Shown: piece after piece, positions 38,946 through 48,318 of the stretch | Numbering within the stretch: the stretch's first letter is position 1 | How the letters are laid out: every line of letters starts with the position of its first letter | DNA from: Methanosarcina sp. | Lineage (GTDB): Archaea; Halobacteriota; Methanosarcinia; Methanosarcinales; Methanosarcinaceae | Length of the DNA stretch: 64,000 bases | Assembly: GCF_028693135.1 (NCBI RefSeq) | Contig: NZ_JAQUVZ010000006.1 | Span: forward strand, 1-64,000 | Direction: 5' to 3' | The notes under the pieces: model-generated | What the model was told of the DNA's origin: nothing | The model's database searches: none | The model's input: the letters and a program-made list of their open reading frames with translations, nothing else | Translations under genes and position numbers: made by a program

Positions 38946-39587
38946 GTGTTAAAAGCATTAATTTTTGATATGGATGGTGTTCTTGTGGATTCCATGCCTT
39001 TCCATGCGGCAGCCTGGAAAAAGGCTTTTCTTGATGTGGGTATGGAAATCCGGGATGAGGATATCTATGCAATCGAAGGTTCAAACCCCAGGAACGGCCT
39101 CCCCCTACTGATCCGAAAAGCCAGAAAAGAGCCCGAGGATTTTGATTTTGAAACTATCACTGCAATCTACAGGCAGGAGTTCAAACGAATTTTTGAACTG
39201 AAGGCTTTTGATGGGATGAAAGAATGTCTCGAACTGCTTAAGGCACGTTTCCTGCTCTCGGTAGTCTCAGGTTCGGACCACCTCATAGTTAACGGAATCC
39301 TTGACCAGCTCTTTCCCGGAATATTTGATGCCGTGGTCACTGGAGATGACGTGCTTAATTCCAAACCCCATCCGGACCCTTTCCTGAAGGCAGTTGAACT
39401 TCTTAAGGTTGGGAAAAAAGAATGTGTTGTGATCGAGAACGCCGTTCTGGGCGTGGAATCTGCAAAACAGGCTGATCTTTATTGTATCGGGATTCCCACA
39501 TATGTAGAGCCTTCAAAGCTTGACAGGGCAGATCTGGTGGTGGGGGACCACAAAAAGCTAATGGAACATCTTCTTAGCCTTGGGTAA
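38946..39587 (+). CDS. HAD-family phosphatase (beta-phosphoglucomutase-like)
   Basis: 213 residues. HAD motif I DMDGVLVDSMPFH with the nucleophile Asp, motif II VVSGSD, the lysine in NSKPHPDPFLKA and motif III VVIENAVLGVESAKQADL. A small helical cap follows motif I, as in the phosphoglycolate phosphatase/beta-phosphoglucomutase subfamily. Substrate unknown. It starts at GTG 38946 behind CAGGAG. Monocistronic. Confidence 0.88.
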   Translation: MLKALIFDMDGVLVDSMPFHAAAWKKAFLDVGMEIRDEDIYAIEGSNPRNGLPLLIRKARKEPEDFDFETITAIYRQEFKRIFELKAFDGMKECLELLKARFLLSVVSGSDHLIVNGILDQLFPGIFDAVVTGDDVLNSKPHPDPFLKAVELLKVGKKECVVIENAVLGVESAKQADLYCIGIPTYVEPSKLDRADLVVGDHKKLMEHLLSLG

Positions 39588-39719
39588 TCTCCTCAGTCCT
39601 GAATTTGCTCCAGGGTACAGGGAATAAACAAGTTCTTGTAAAAGTCTTATCTCACTACTAATTTTTATCGACAATGTTTCTTCTATTTATTCTAAACATT
39701 TTTTCTTAAAAAAAGGATT

Positions 39720-39737
39720 GTGGCCCCATGGGGTCAC
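39720..39737 (-). terminator. Terminator hairpin at the fttA stop
   Basis: GTGGCCCC and GGGGTCAC form an 8-bp stem (one G-T pair) around AT, overlapping the fttA stop codon, followed on the minus strand by a run of seven T's. Confidence 0.7.
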
Positions 39738-41647
39738 AGTAGCCTTACGGTTTCGAGGTTCGTGAGAGCACGTGTCTCGATCTTAAGTTTCTTGTAAATG
39801 GAGCTTGCCAGGTCCACGCAGGCTTTTTCATCTCCGTGTTCGGTGAACACTCTCTCTGGACGGGGCTGCATTCTTTTTATATAATCCATAAGCTGTCTCC
39901 TGTCCGAGTGGCCTGAGAAGCCGTCTACTACCTGCACTTCCATGTTCATTTTCAGGATTTCGTTGCTTCCGTTCTTTCCTGTCATGGGGATTTCCTTCCA
40001 CCCCTTCTGGATCCTGCGCCCTACAGTTCCGTCAGCCTGGTAACCTACAAAGACAAGCGTATTGCGTGGGTCATCGGCAAAGGCCCTGAAATAGTCCATA
40101 ACAGGTCCTCCGTTCATCATGCCCGAGGTTGAAATAACCACACAGGGATGTGGGTTCTGAATTATCTTCTGGCGTGCCTCATGGGAGTCAACCGGTTTGA
40201 AGCATTCAGAGAGGAAGGGGTTCTGGCCTTTCTGGAAGATCAGTTTCCTCAGATCATTGTTGAGGTATTCAGGATGAGTCGCATGGATTGCAGTAGCTTC
40301 CCAGATCATCCCGTCAAGGTAGATCGGGACATCAGGAATTATACCTTTCCTTATGGACTCTTCGAGCACGATCATAACTTCCTGGCTTCTGCCCACAGCA
40401 AAAGCAGGGATAAGTGCAATTCCTCCACGTTCAACTGTATTCTTAACTACCATCTGCAGGTGCTTTTCAGCGTCCTTAATTGCAGGCTGGAAGGCGTTAG
40501 AATTCCCATAAGTAGCTTCAGTAATGACTGTTTCAACTCTTGGGAACTTGTTGACAGCAGGGTCAAAAAGCCTGGTTTTCTCATATTTGTAGTCTCCCGT
40601 AAAGACTACATTATGGAGCCCATCTCCGATATGGAAGTGGGAAATTGCCGAGCCCAGGATATGGCCTGCATTGTGGAAAGTCAGTTTAATGTCAGGGGCG
40701 ATGTCTGTTACTTCCTCATAGTCCAGAGGTATGGTGTGTTTGAGGGTCTTAGTTATCATCCCTGATTCGTAAGGGCTCTTCTTCCCTTCTTTAGCCGCCA
40801 CGTCGATGTAGTCGAGCTGGAGCAGCACCATAAGGTCTCTTGTGGGGGGCGTACAGTAGACAGGCCCTTCGTACCCATACTTGAAAAGCAGGGGAACAAG
40901 TCCCTGATGGTCCAGGTGTGCATGGGTAACTATTACAGCATCTATATGGCTTAATGGAAAAACTTCAGGAACATAGAGGTAAGGCGTCATGTTTTCGTCA
41001 GAACCTACATTGACTCCGCAGTCAATCAGGATTCTGGATTCAGGAGTAGAAAGCAAAAAACAGCTTCGACCTACTTCTTTGCATCCCCCGAGGGCTGTAA
41101 CCCTCACCCACTGGTCTTTTGAGGTACACTCCCTGTGAATTTTCCTCCCCACGGTTTTCAGGATTTCCTTTCTTTCTTTGAGGTTGTTTCTCATGAATTC
41201 CCGGATGTTTTTCACTGTACGGGACTTAATAGGAGGAGTCCGGACAACTTTGGGAATCCAGCCGATCTGCTTTGTAATCTCTCTCAGGGTTGCGCCATGT
41301 TTTCCTATTACAAGCCCGGGTTTTTCGGCTTCGATGATCACTTCTCCGGAATCGGGGTCAAAATAGTAGCTCGAGATGACGGATTCTTTTGGAACAACTT
41401 CTTCAATTATAGAAATAGAGTCTTCAGGAGTTGCAAGCACTCTGGGATCAGGACGCATAGCAATCCGTGTCCTGAGTTCTTTTGCCAGGTTGCGGATGAT
41501 ATTCCCGTCGTCTGCGAATTTACGGGGCTCTTCAGTGTACAGGACAAGCTGAGGGCCTTCGAATTCGACGTCGGTAATGGTAACTCCCGCGGGTAGATTT
41601 TTCTCAATTTTATTTTTGAGGTCTAATAGCACGTCTTCAATAGGCAT
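39734..41647 (-). CDS. fttA: KH-domain beta-CASP ribonuclease FttA (aCPSF1)
   Basis: Archaeal transcription termination factor and RNA 3'-end nuclease, related to eukaryotic CPSF73. 637 residues. The N-terminal ~150 residues form tandem KH-like domains (GKHGATLREITKQIGW). The metallo-beta-lactamase core shows VIVTHAHLDHQGLVPLL, FHNAGHILGSAISHFHIGD and VVFTGDYKYEKTRLFDPA; the beta-CASP part has EATYGN, IPAFAVGRSQEVMIVLEE and the C-terminal GFSGHSDRRQLMDYIKRMQP...VFTEHGDE. All metal-ligand motifs are present. It starts at ATG 41647. It is the first gene of a minus-strand group of information-processing genes but is probably transcribed alone. Confidence 0.95.
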   Translation of the reverse strand: MPIEDVLLDLKNKIEKNLPAGVTITDVEFEGPQLVLYTEEPRKFADDGNIIRNLAKELRTRIAMRPDPRVLATPEDSISIIEEVVPKESVISSYYFDPDSGEVIIEAEKPGLVIGKHGATLREITKQIGWIPKVVRTPPIKSRTVKNIREFMRNNLKERKEILKTVGRKIHRECTSKDQWVRVTALGGCKEVGRSCFLLSTPESRILIDCGVNVGSDENMTPYLYVPEVFPLSHIDAVIVTHAHLDHQGLVPLLFKYGYEGPVYCTPPTRDLMVLLQLDYIDVAAKEGKKSPYESGMITKTLKHTIPLDYEEVTDIAPDIKLTFHNAGHILGSAISHFHIGDGLHNVVFTGDYKYEKTRLFDPAVNKFPRVETVITEATYGNSNAFQPAIKDAEKHLQMVVKNTVERGGIALIPAFAVGRSQEVMIVLEESIRKGIIPDVPIYLDGMIWEATAIHATHPEYLNNDLRKLIFQKGQNPFLSECFKPVDSHEARQKIIQNPHPCVVISTSGMMNGGPVMDYFRAFADDPRNTLVFVGYQADGTVGRRIQKGWKEIPMTGKNGSNEILKMNMEVQVVDGFSGHSDRRQLMDYIKRMQPRPERVFTEHGDEKACVDLASSIYKKLKIETRALTNLETVRLL

Positions 41648-41759
41648 TAAGAATCTTCCTTTTAGTCAAAAAATCAAAAAGTATCTGGATGTTAAAAAAA
41701 TAATATTTGAAAAAGGTGTTAGTTTATATTTTGAAATAAAAAACCAACAGTTAAATTAT

Positions 41760-42392
41760 TTAGTTTAATGAAGCCCTTCTGGATTTTACTTCTTCAGGAT
41801 CCAGCCTTTTGAATGCCTCCTTTGTAATTACGACTACATCGATATTTTCTCCGGAAGCTGAGTCTCTTTTCGTTGCATTGTGAATTGCCCGAATCGCAAG
41901 ATCGAGACCTTCTTTCACAGTCATATCCTCCCTGTACTGGTCTTCCAGTACTCCGTAAGCCATGGGAGAACCTGAACCTGTTGACGAGATCCTTGTCTCT
42001 TCAATACTCCCTCCCATTGCATCCAGTGAGTATATTCCAGGTCCGTTTTTGTCAACCCCTCCGATAAGGAGCTGGACCATCATGGGGTAGTAGCGGTTAG
42101 CATTCAAGAAGTTGGATAGTAAAGTGGTAACTCCTTTGATAGTCATGGATTCATTCCTGCGCATTTTGTAAAGTTGTGACTCTACACTTACCAATCGCAC
42201 AAGCTGCTGAGCGTCCCCTACCGAACCGGCAGTGGTCATTCCTACCAGGTCATCGATCTGGTAGACTTTCTTTGCAGTTTTGCTTGCGATGAAATGCCCC
42301 ATTGTGGCTCGCTGTTCACTTGCGAGCACGATTCCGTCAGTACAAACTACTCCTACGGTAGTTGTGCCTTTTAGATATTTGTCATTATCCAT
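41760..42392 (-). CDS. psmB: Proteasome beta subunit PsmB
   Basis: Catalytic subunit of the 20S proteasome. About 210 residues. The short propeptide MDNDKYLKG is cleaved before [23 protein letters not shown], exposing the N-terminal threonine nucleophile. The lysine in [12 protein letters not shown] and the SxGSG-type loop ([15 protein letters not shown]) are present. ATG 42392 is preferred over ATG 42398 because GAGGGT is properly spaced from it and the propeptide then matches that of the Methanosarcina enzyme. Confidence 0.95.
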   Translation of the reverse strand: MDNDKYLKGTTTVGVVCTDGIVLASEQRATMGHFIASKTAKKVYQIDDLVGMTTAGSVGDAQQLVRLVSVESQLYKMRRNESMTIKGVTTLLSNFLNANRYYPMMVQLLIGGVDKNGPGIYSLDAMGGSIEETRISSTGSGSPMAYGVLEDQYREDMTVKEGLDLAIRAIHNATKRDSASGENIDVVVITKEAFKRLDPEEVKSRRASLN

Positions 42393-42646
42393 AAACATAC
42401 CCTCATAATAAGTTAAAAATGAGAAATGTTGCTAAAAAAAATGTTTTATTTGAGGTGAGCATTTTTAGCTTAAATCGCAGGATTTAGCAATCCATTATCT
42501 CATTATTAATATCGTTATATATAAGTTTTCCTCCTTTTTTCTAAATGCGTTCGCATTTAAAACCGGAGAATTATTTTACAAAATAATTTTTCTGTTTTTC
42601 TATATACCGGATGTCCGAATTATTCTCTTTCCGGAAAATTCTGAAT

Positions 42647-43159
42647 TTAGTGGGAAAGTCCCTCTACTTCTTCAGCGAGGGTCTTTACTCTCTGAACTAT
42701 ATGTTCAGATATATCCTTTTTACTCATAAGCTTCAATCTTTCGTTTATTGTTATTCTCTTCGTTCCTTTTACAAGGTTGTCGGCATGTGCAACGATTTTT
42801 TCTTCCAGACTCCGGGGAAAATAATCATCTTCGGGAAGTCCCAGCTCCTTTGCTTCTTCTTTTGAAATTCCGGCTCCGATATGTCGCTTTATTATTTCGG
42901 CAATTTCAGGTTCGACTCCTTTGTTTTTAGCCAGTTTTAATCCTTCAACCGCATGAGCAATCCCATGAGTCCGGCACCTTCCAAAGTCGTGCAAAAGAGC
43001 CCCTACTTCTACAAGCTCCGAATTTACGTTATTTCCGGCTGCTTTCGCCTTTTCTGCGATCTCGACTGCCAGTGAGGCGACCTCCTTGCAGTGTTCGATT
43101 ACATTAGGGGCGCAGCCTGATTCTTCAAGCAGCCTTATTGCCTGGGTCCGGGTAGTCAA
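42647..43159 (-). CDS. HD-domain protein (TIGR00295-like)
   Basis: About 170 residues. HD phosphohydrolase motifs are EHCKEVASLAVEIAEKA, EVGALLHDFGRCRTHGIAHAVEGLKLAK and IKRHIGAG. The start is taken at TTG 43159 with AAAGGAT ahead; another TTG at 43177 would overlap TFE. The natural substrate is unknown, though metal-dependent phosphohydrolase activity is likely. It directly follows the TFE gene, an arrangement suggesting co-transcription. Confidence 0.85.
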   Translation of the reverse strand: MTTRTQAIRLLEESGCAPNVIEHCKEVASLAVEIAEKAKAAGNNVNSELVEVGALLHDFGRCRTHGIAHAVEGLKLAKNKGVEPEIAEIIKRHIGAGISKEEAKELGLPEDDYFPRSLEEKIVAHADNLVKGTKRITINERLKLMSKKDISEHIVQRVKTLAEEVEGLSH

Positions 43160-43169
43160 GGCCGATCCT

Positions 43170-43664
43170 TTATACAATATTCAAGGCATCAACGCGCTTT
43201 TTCAGGACTCCTACAAAAAGGGAGTTATCGTAATAGGCCAGGTCTTCTCCGCACATGGGGCAGAGAAATTCTGTTTCAGTTGCCTCGTCAAAAAGAAGGC
43301 GAACACAGCCCTGCGGGCACGTATAGAAAACATTGTTTTCTTCAAACTCCAGGCGAGTCTTCAGGTTCCTGAGCAGTTTTTTCTTTTCTCTCATAAGCTG
43401 ATGCTCTATGCCGGAAAAGTCCAGGTGCCAGAGATATGTTAACCATCCGCTGTTTGAATCCCTCTCTCTTACAACGATTGCAAATTTATTCTCATAAAGT
43501 ATGAAGAGAGTTCTTCTCACTGTATTCAGCAGAACTCCGGTTTTTCCCGCAATTTCTTCATCCGTGACCTCGCCTTCGGGCATATCTCCTATCATTTTAA
43601 GCCCGTCTTCCCCTACAAGGCTCATGAGATATCCTCTAATTACCTTGTCATTTAAATCGACCAA
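43170..43664 (-). CDS. tfe: Transcription factor E alpha subunit (TFE)
   Basis: Archaeal homologue of TFIIE-alpha that helps open the promoter with TBP and TFB. About 164 residues. Winged-helix N-terminus (DKVIRGYLMSLVGEDGLKMIGDMPEGEVTDEEIAGKTGVLLNTVRRTLFILYENKFAIVVRERDSNSGWLTYLWHLD), a coiled region and a C-terminal zinc ribbon (CPQGCVRLLFDEATETEFLCPMCGEDL). TTG 43664 is preferred since GAGGTGA precedes it; the GTG at 43673 is too near. Confidence 0.93.
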   Translation of the reverse strand: MVDLNDKVIRGYLMSLVGEDGLKMIGDMPEGEVTDEEIAGKTGVLLNTVRRTLFILYENKFAIVVRERDSNSGWLTYLWHLDFSGIEHQLMREKKKLLRNLKTRLEFEENNVFYTCPQGCVRLLFDEATETEFLCPMCGEDLAYYDNSLFVGVLKKRVDALNIV

Positions 43665-43783
43665 AGTGTTCACCTCGCAAATCCCTTATATAAATTGGAC
43701 ATACCAGTATTAAAGTTTACATTAAGCTTTTTCTCAAATAGATCTTTCATTTCTGGAAAAAGCTGCACTTTTGAAACCGAACC

Positions 43784-44983
43784 TCATGCTTTTCCGGCAG
43801 GGTTCAGAGGCTTTCTTTCTTCTTTCGTTCGGTTTGCAATAAAAGTCTTTATCCTTTCTGCCCCTCTTTCAAGAGATAGGATTGCCTCGTCTTTTGTTGA
43901 GGCGCATGCAAACAGGGAGGTAAGAGGCCAGTCAGGCTCAGTAACAGTTCCCATGGAAGGAATATCAGCGCTTTTTTCCCTGAGAATGACGTTCATGAGC
44001 TTTCTGTCTATAAAAAGTTCTCTATCTGAGTACAGAACCCCCCGTGCAGCAAAAGTTTTTGCTTCCGGTTTTTCCGGAAGTTCTCCTCCGAAGCATCCAA
44101 TATGGGCTTCAAAAAGGTTAATTCCCGTTGACATCTCTATGGTATCCAGGCTGCCCTGGAACCTTGGGTTTACTTCCAGCACTACAGGCCCCTTTTCCGT
44201 GGCCAGGAAATCTACACCATTTGAGCCCAGGAGCCCGAGTTTGAGCACCAGTTCTTCAGCAAGGGCTTCCATTTCCTCTGCGTGCGCTGTCCTGAAAGGA
44301 GTTACGTTTCCGCAGTAGGCAAACGGCAGCCTCGAAAGCCAGGGCGTCCCTATCAATTGCTCATTTATAGCAACTGCCAGAGCTTGATTTTTTGTGGAAA
44401 GTAAAGAAACGCTTGAAGGAATTCCTTCCAGAAACTCCTGGATTACAACCTCCTTTTCTATAAATTCCGGGTCCAGCCTGGATAATTCTTCTAAAGCTGA
44501 TAGCAGTTCTTGCCTGTTCTTTGCAACCCTGTTAAAGATCCCCCCTCCTCCTGAGGCAGGTTTTAGAATAACAGGGTATTCGATAGCGTCCAGCTCCTCT
44601 GGAGAGTAACAGTGGGGATGTGGCATCCCAAGGGCTTCAAGTTTTTTTGCAAGGTGCAATTTGTTTGAAGCTTCCTTAACTGCGTCGGGACAGCTGGCAA
44701 GTACCGGACAGGAGAAACTGCATGAGTCCAGCATCTCCATTCCCGAGCCTGGCACGATGGCATCAAAGTCAAGTCCGAAGGCGTTCATTTGAGCTATTAT
44801 CCAGCGAGGATCAAGCTGATGGAGTTCACTTGAAGTCCTGCACTCAAGGAGCGCTGATGCATATGCACATTTCTGCAGGTCAAGGTCACGAAAAGCATCT
44901 ATAGAGCAGACAGTGTAACCTGCCCTGCTCGCGGAGCAGACAATGTTTCGTGTATCAAATCCAATTGCAAGGATATTCTGCAT
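43784..44983 (-). CDS. ATP-grasp domain ligase-like protein
   Basis: About 399 residues. ATP-grasp features: YPVILKPASGGGGIFNRVAKN (ATP-binding lysine and glycine loop), EKEVVIQEFLEG, GNVTPF and GPVVLEVNPRFQGSLDTIE (metal-binding E and N). The N-terminal domain (ILAIGFDTRNIVCSASRAGYTVCSIDAF) is a pre-ATP-grasp fold. Such enzymes join a carboxylate to an amine or thiol. Candidates in methanogens include cofactor ligases such as tyramine-glutamate ligase, but the substrate cannot be read from sequence. ATG 44983 follows GAGGG; an upstream ATG would overlap the NMD3-like gene. Confidence 0.82.
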   Translation of the reverse strand: MQNILAIGFDTRNIVCSASRAGYTVCSIDAFRDLDLQKCAYASALLECRTSSELHQLDPRWIIAQMNAFGLDFDAIVPGSGMEMLDSCSFSCPVLASCPDAVKEASNKLHLAKKLEALGMPHPHCYSPEELDAIEYPVILKPASGGGGIFNRVAKNRQELLSALEELSRLDPEFIEKEVVIQEFLEGIPSSVSLLSTKNQALAVAINEQLIGTPWLSRLPFAYCGNVTPFRTAHAEEMEALAEELVLKLGLLGSNGVDFLATEKGPVVLEVNPRFQGSLDTIEMSTGINLFEAHIGCFGGELPEKPEAKTFAARGVLYSDRELFIDRKLMNVILREKSADIPSMGTVTEPDWPLTSLFACASTKDEAILSLERGAERIKTFIANRTKEERKPLNPAGKA

Positions 44984-45005
44984 GTTCCCTCGTTTTTCCG
45001 GAATC

Positions 45006-46070
45006 TCATTTTTCCTGCGGAACATCGGAGTGTGCCAGCGCAAAGATTCCATATTCTGTTTTCAGAACCGGGATTTCACTTCCTGCTTCTGCACTAAAGG
45101 ACATTGGCTTTTTTATTGCAACAGTTTCATAGGTCTCAGGGTCAAGCACCAGAATTGCATTTTCTTCGATTGAAACCAGAACTGTAAAAACTGCATCCCC
45201 AAGATTTGCAATTTTTTCTGCGCCTTTGAGGTCTTCAGGAGTTGAAATAAACCTGGAGCCGTCTTCAAGGCTTATTCCGTTGACCTTCTTGCCTGAGCTT
45301 CTTATCTGGATAATCCTTCCCCTGAACCTTATCACGTCCCCTGGCCTGAACTCCGGAAGGCGCATGGCAAAAGTAATCCTGTAGAGGTTTTTCCCGTCTT
45401 TCATCCCAACAAGGGTAGGAGACTCGGAAAAACTGCCTCCGAGTTCGTTAATGATCAGCCGGCAGACCTGCCTGCTGGCGTTCATGGAACCCATGTAGAG
45501 GTCAATTCCCTCCTTCAGTTCAAGGGCTTCGCTTATAAAGGCAAGGCGGTCGCCTTTCTTTCTCATGCTTTCCATGGAGTCCCTGGCAATGGCAGAGCAG
45601 CGCCTCCTTTCCTCTTCAGTAGGGAACCTGCCTGCAGCCCTTATCTGGATGATTGCTTCAAAGTATCCTCCGGATTCACGGCTACACATATCGCAGGCTG
45701 TCCGCTGAACCCTTACTTCTGTCTCAGCTTCGGCATGGACTGACTCTTCTTTTACGATTGCATCTATTTCGGCTCTCACCTTGTATATATAAGGCGTCAT
45801 TTCTTTTGGTTCCATACAGAGTTCCACATCGCTGGCTTCATCGTGGATAAAAAGGGCATTTTCTACGGCTTTCAGCACCACTTCTTCGACATTGCCGATA
45901 TTTTCCCAGCGGCTCCTGTGGAAATACGCTCCGCAGCTGGAACAGATCCTTATGTGGAGTACAAGAGGCAGCTCAATTGGTTTGAAGGTTTCAAAGAAAC
46001 AGTCCCTGCAAACGGAATCAAAAAGTTTATCGCATTCTTTGCCGCATTTCGGGCATGTGATGGAATTCAT
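45006..46070 (-). CDS. NMD3-like ribosome-associated zinc protein
   Basis: 354 residues. The N-terminal zinc-binding part (CPKCGKECDKLFDSVCRDCFFETFKPIELPLVLHIRICSSCGAYF) and another Cys cluster (CDMCSRESGGYFEAIIQIRA) match the archaeal relatives of NMD3, the eukaryotic 60S export adaptor. In archaea a large-subunit maturation role is inferred. It is followed at 22 bases by the ATP-grasp gene, so the two probably form one unit. Confidence 0.9.
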   Translation of the reverse strand: MNSITCPKCGKECDKLFDSVCRDCFFETFKPIELPLVLHIRICSSCGAYFHRSRWENIGNVEEVVLKAVENALFIHDEASDVELCMEPKEMTPYIYKVRAEIDAIVKEESVHAEAETEVRVQRTACDMCSRESGGYFEAIIQIRAAGRFPTEEERRRCSAIARDSMESMRKKGDRLAFISEALELKEGIDLYMGSMNASRQVCRLIINELGGSFSESPTLVGMKDGKNLYRITFAMRLPEFRPGDVIRFRGRIIQIRSSGKKVNGISLEDGSRFISTPEDLKGAEKIANLGDAVFTVLVSIEENAILVLDPETYETVAIKKPMSFSAEAGSEIPVLKTEYGIFALAHSDVPQEK

Positions 46071-46426
46071 AAAACCTCAGCAGGAAACCCCTGAGTTTTT
46101 AGCTCATGAGTCATTGACCTATAATCCTTACTGGTCGTCTTCTTGGAATAGTGGGTGTCAGATTGTTCAGAAAGTAACGTCTCTACAGTAATAATGGACA
46201 GTTCTCCTGTTAAGTACTCTCATGTTATTTAAGAATAGCTGGATTCACTGATTTTACCTGTAAGCATCCAGGCTCCCCGAATTTTCTGGAATGCAAAACC
46301 CGCAAAAAGGTACAACATAGTTACAAATTGATTTTGAAAAATATATAGTTTAAACTTTAATCAAATAAGTATTTGTCTTATATAAATATTTCCCGCCCTC
46401 GTTAAGCCACCCTAGTTGCGCCACCC
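46071..46426. other. Spacer upstream of the NMD3-like gene
   Basis: No gene. It should hold the promoter of the NMD3-like gene. A single ATGAGTCATTGAC sequence at about 46106 resembles the ATGAGTC hairpins found upstream of cdhA. Confidence 0.4.
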
Positions 46427-46680
46427 GAATTGCGCCTCGGGAGTACGCGGTCCTTTTCGCTGCGCTCAAGAGGACTATTTTATGGTTTATTGTAGTGAAC
46501 TTCGTTGCGCTCAAGAGGGCTAATGATGGTTTATAGTAGCAAGCTACGCTCAAGTGGACTAATCTGTTAAACAGATCTGTATAGGTTTATAGTAGTGAAC
46601 TTTGCTTCGCTCAAGAGGGCTAATGATGGTTTATAGTAGCAAGCTGCGCTCAAGTGGACTAATCTGTTAAACAGATCTGT
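46427..46680 (-). repeat. Dispersed 39-bp-type element plus a duplicated 105-bp tract
   Basis: 46427-46476 is a minus-strand copy of the element seen in the 1242-1475 array (CCCGAATTGCGCCTCGGG ... CTCAAGAGGACT). Next to it two tracts of about 105 bp (from about 46480 and 46584) share TTTATAGTAG, GCTCAAGAGGGCTAATGATG and CTAATCTGTTAAACAGATCT, a tandem duplication that itself contains the element's CGCTCAAGAGG leader. Confidence 0.85.
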
Positions 46681-46856
46681 ATAAACAGATGCTGAGTTTT
46701 GCTATTGAGGGCGGATTTTTTACTGAGAATGAAACTCAAATGCTCCAGAAAATTCAAGAAAACTAAGTCTATTAAAGAACCAGAGTTTTCTGAAAAGCTA
46801 GCAGCTACTTTCATAATAAGGGACTGAGCTTGTATTTTTTAAAAAAGAAGAAAGTT

Positions 46857-46875
46857 CCGTGTCAGAAAGACACGG
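46857..46875 (-). terminator. Terminator hairpin of the first cdh operon
   Basis: A perfect 7-bp stem CCGTGTC/GACACGG with loop AGAAA, 31 bases past the cdhE stop, followed on the minus strand by T-rich sequence. The other cdh copy ends with a different hairpin. Confidence 0.75.
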
Positions 46876-46905
46876 ATCTGTAAGGTTTTCAATTTACATT
46901 TGGAC

Positions 46906-48315
46906 TTATTGTTTTGGGGGCCAGTTCTTCTCGATCCAGCCAGGTATACGGCCTGAGTCCATTGGACCAACCTTTACATTTGCACCTAGTGTATCTTCGA
47001 GGTCACCCTGCAGACGGGCTGATAGACCTGGAATGATAAGGGTGTTGTGGTTTGTGTCGGTCTTTAGATCGAAACCAGCCTTGTCGAAGGCGTCCTTTAC
47101 CTTTGCGGAAGTCAGCTGACCACCGGCAACTGCAGCTTCCACACCAATACCATCGGTGTCAACTGCAAGCAGCCAGCATACGATGCCATTTGCTGAGATA
47201 TCGCTTTCTACCGTGTAGTAGGTAAGGGCGAAGTTGGTGGTGAAGAATACCGGAGAGTCTTTGTCCGGGGCTCCAACCTTATACATCCCTCCGTCCACGG
47301 AGACAGGAGTCCTTGGGTCGGTGTAGATTGTTTCAGCCAGGTGCATTTCAGGCAGTGCTGCATATGGCTCCAGGCTGTGGAGTATCATAATGTCGCCGTA
47401 CCTGATTGTGAAGACTGAAGCAATAACGGTTTCCCAGTAGGATGCGCTGACAGGGTCTGCAATTCCTGCCATCCAGGCTGTGAGCGGGAGAGCCATGATC
47501 GGGTATGCGATCTCGGTGTCTCCCATAATGCCTGCTCTCCTGATTTTCAGGAAGTTTGTGAAGGAATCCTTCAGGCCTTTGCCGCTTGGGTAGGTCCCCG
47601 GGTCGAGCACAATGTCCTTAATTCCTGACTCTGCAAAGGTCTTTGCAAGGGTCTTAAGGGCATCGAGGTCATTGAAGGCTGAAACTACAACAGGCACCTT
47701 GTATTCAAGGGCGAGTTCTCCTACTTCTTTCCAGTTGTCCTTGTTTGCAGCGTAGAGCAGTGGGTTTTTATCCTTTGCAACCTCAAGTCCTGCCTTCAGG
47801 ACAGCGGGATTGAAGGAACAGAAGATCATAGGCAGGCCTATTTCCGCTACCTTCTTGACGGCTGCTGCGAACTTTGCAGGGTCGTTGGAAGTGGCTTTTA
47901 TTGCCACACCGTCGAGAAGCAGGTTTCGTCCTACATAGAACTTCTTGAAGTCAGCGATTTTGTTTACTCTCTCAATAAGGGCAGCTTCTTCGAGGTTGTC
48001 TGAAACATCGAAGAACAGCTTTGTCTTATTGAAGAAGGTAAGTTTGTGGCGGTACAAGACATCGTCTCCACCGATGTTTGCTGCCTTTTCGCCTACTCCT
48101 ATGGTAACCTGGCGGATCTCCGGGGCAAGGATAATATCGAGTTCTTTAAGCTTCTTTGCGTACTTCTTTTCCTTGACCAGGGGTGGGCATTCTGATGTCT
48201 TGCCGGACCTGTCAATCAGTTTGGAGGCAAAGGCCATACATGTAGGTTCACCACATTCTCCACAGTTTGTCTGGGGCAGGTACTTGTAGGCTTCTAATGG
48301 GCTGTTTATTTTCAT
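46906..48315 (-). CDS. cdhE: CODH/ACS gamma subunit CdhE, copy 1
   Basis: Large corrinoid iron-sulfur subunit of the acetyl-CoA decarbonylase/synthase complex; it moves the methyl group between tetrahydrosarcinapterin and the acetyl-CoA synthase site. 469 residues. The N-terminal 4Fe-4S motif NCGECGEPTCMAFASKL, the TIM-barrel methyltransferase-like body and a C-terminal corrinoid-binding region (NTLIIPGLSARLQGDLEDTLG) are present. It starts 4 bases after cdhD behind GGAGGTG. Identical base for base to copy 2 at 58954-60363. Confidence 0.97.
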   Translation of the reverse strand: MKINSPLEAYKYLPQTNCGECGEPTCMAFASKLIDRSGKTSECPPLVKEKKYAKKLKELDIILAPEIRQVTIGVGEKAANIGGDDVLYRHKLTFFNKTKLFFDVSDNLEEAALIERVNKIADFKKFYVGRNLLLDGVAIKATSNDPAKFAAAVKKVAEIGLPMIFCSFNPAVLKAGLEVAKDKNPLLYAANKDNWKEVGELALEYKVPVVVSAFNDLDALKTLAKTFAESGIKDIVLDPGTYPSGKGLKDSFTNFLKIRRAGIMGDTEIAYPIMALPLTAWMAGIADPVSASYWETVIASVFTIRYGDIMILHSLEPYAALPEMHLAETIYTDPRTPVSVDGGMYKVGAPDKDSPVFFTTNFALTYYTVESDISANGIVCWLLAVDTDGIGVEAAVAGGQLTSAKVKDAFDKAGFDLKTDTNHNTLIIPGLSARLQGDLEDTLGANVKVGPMDSGRIPGWIEKNWPPKQ

Positions 48316-48318
48316 GTT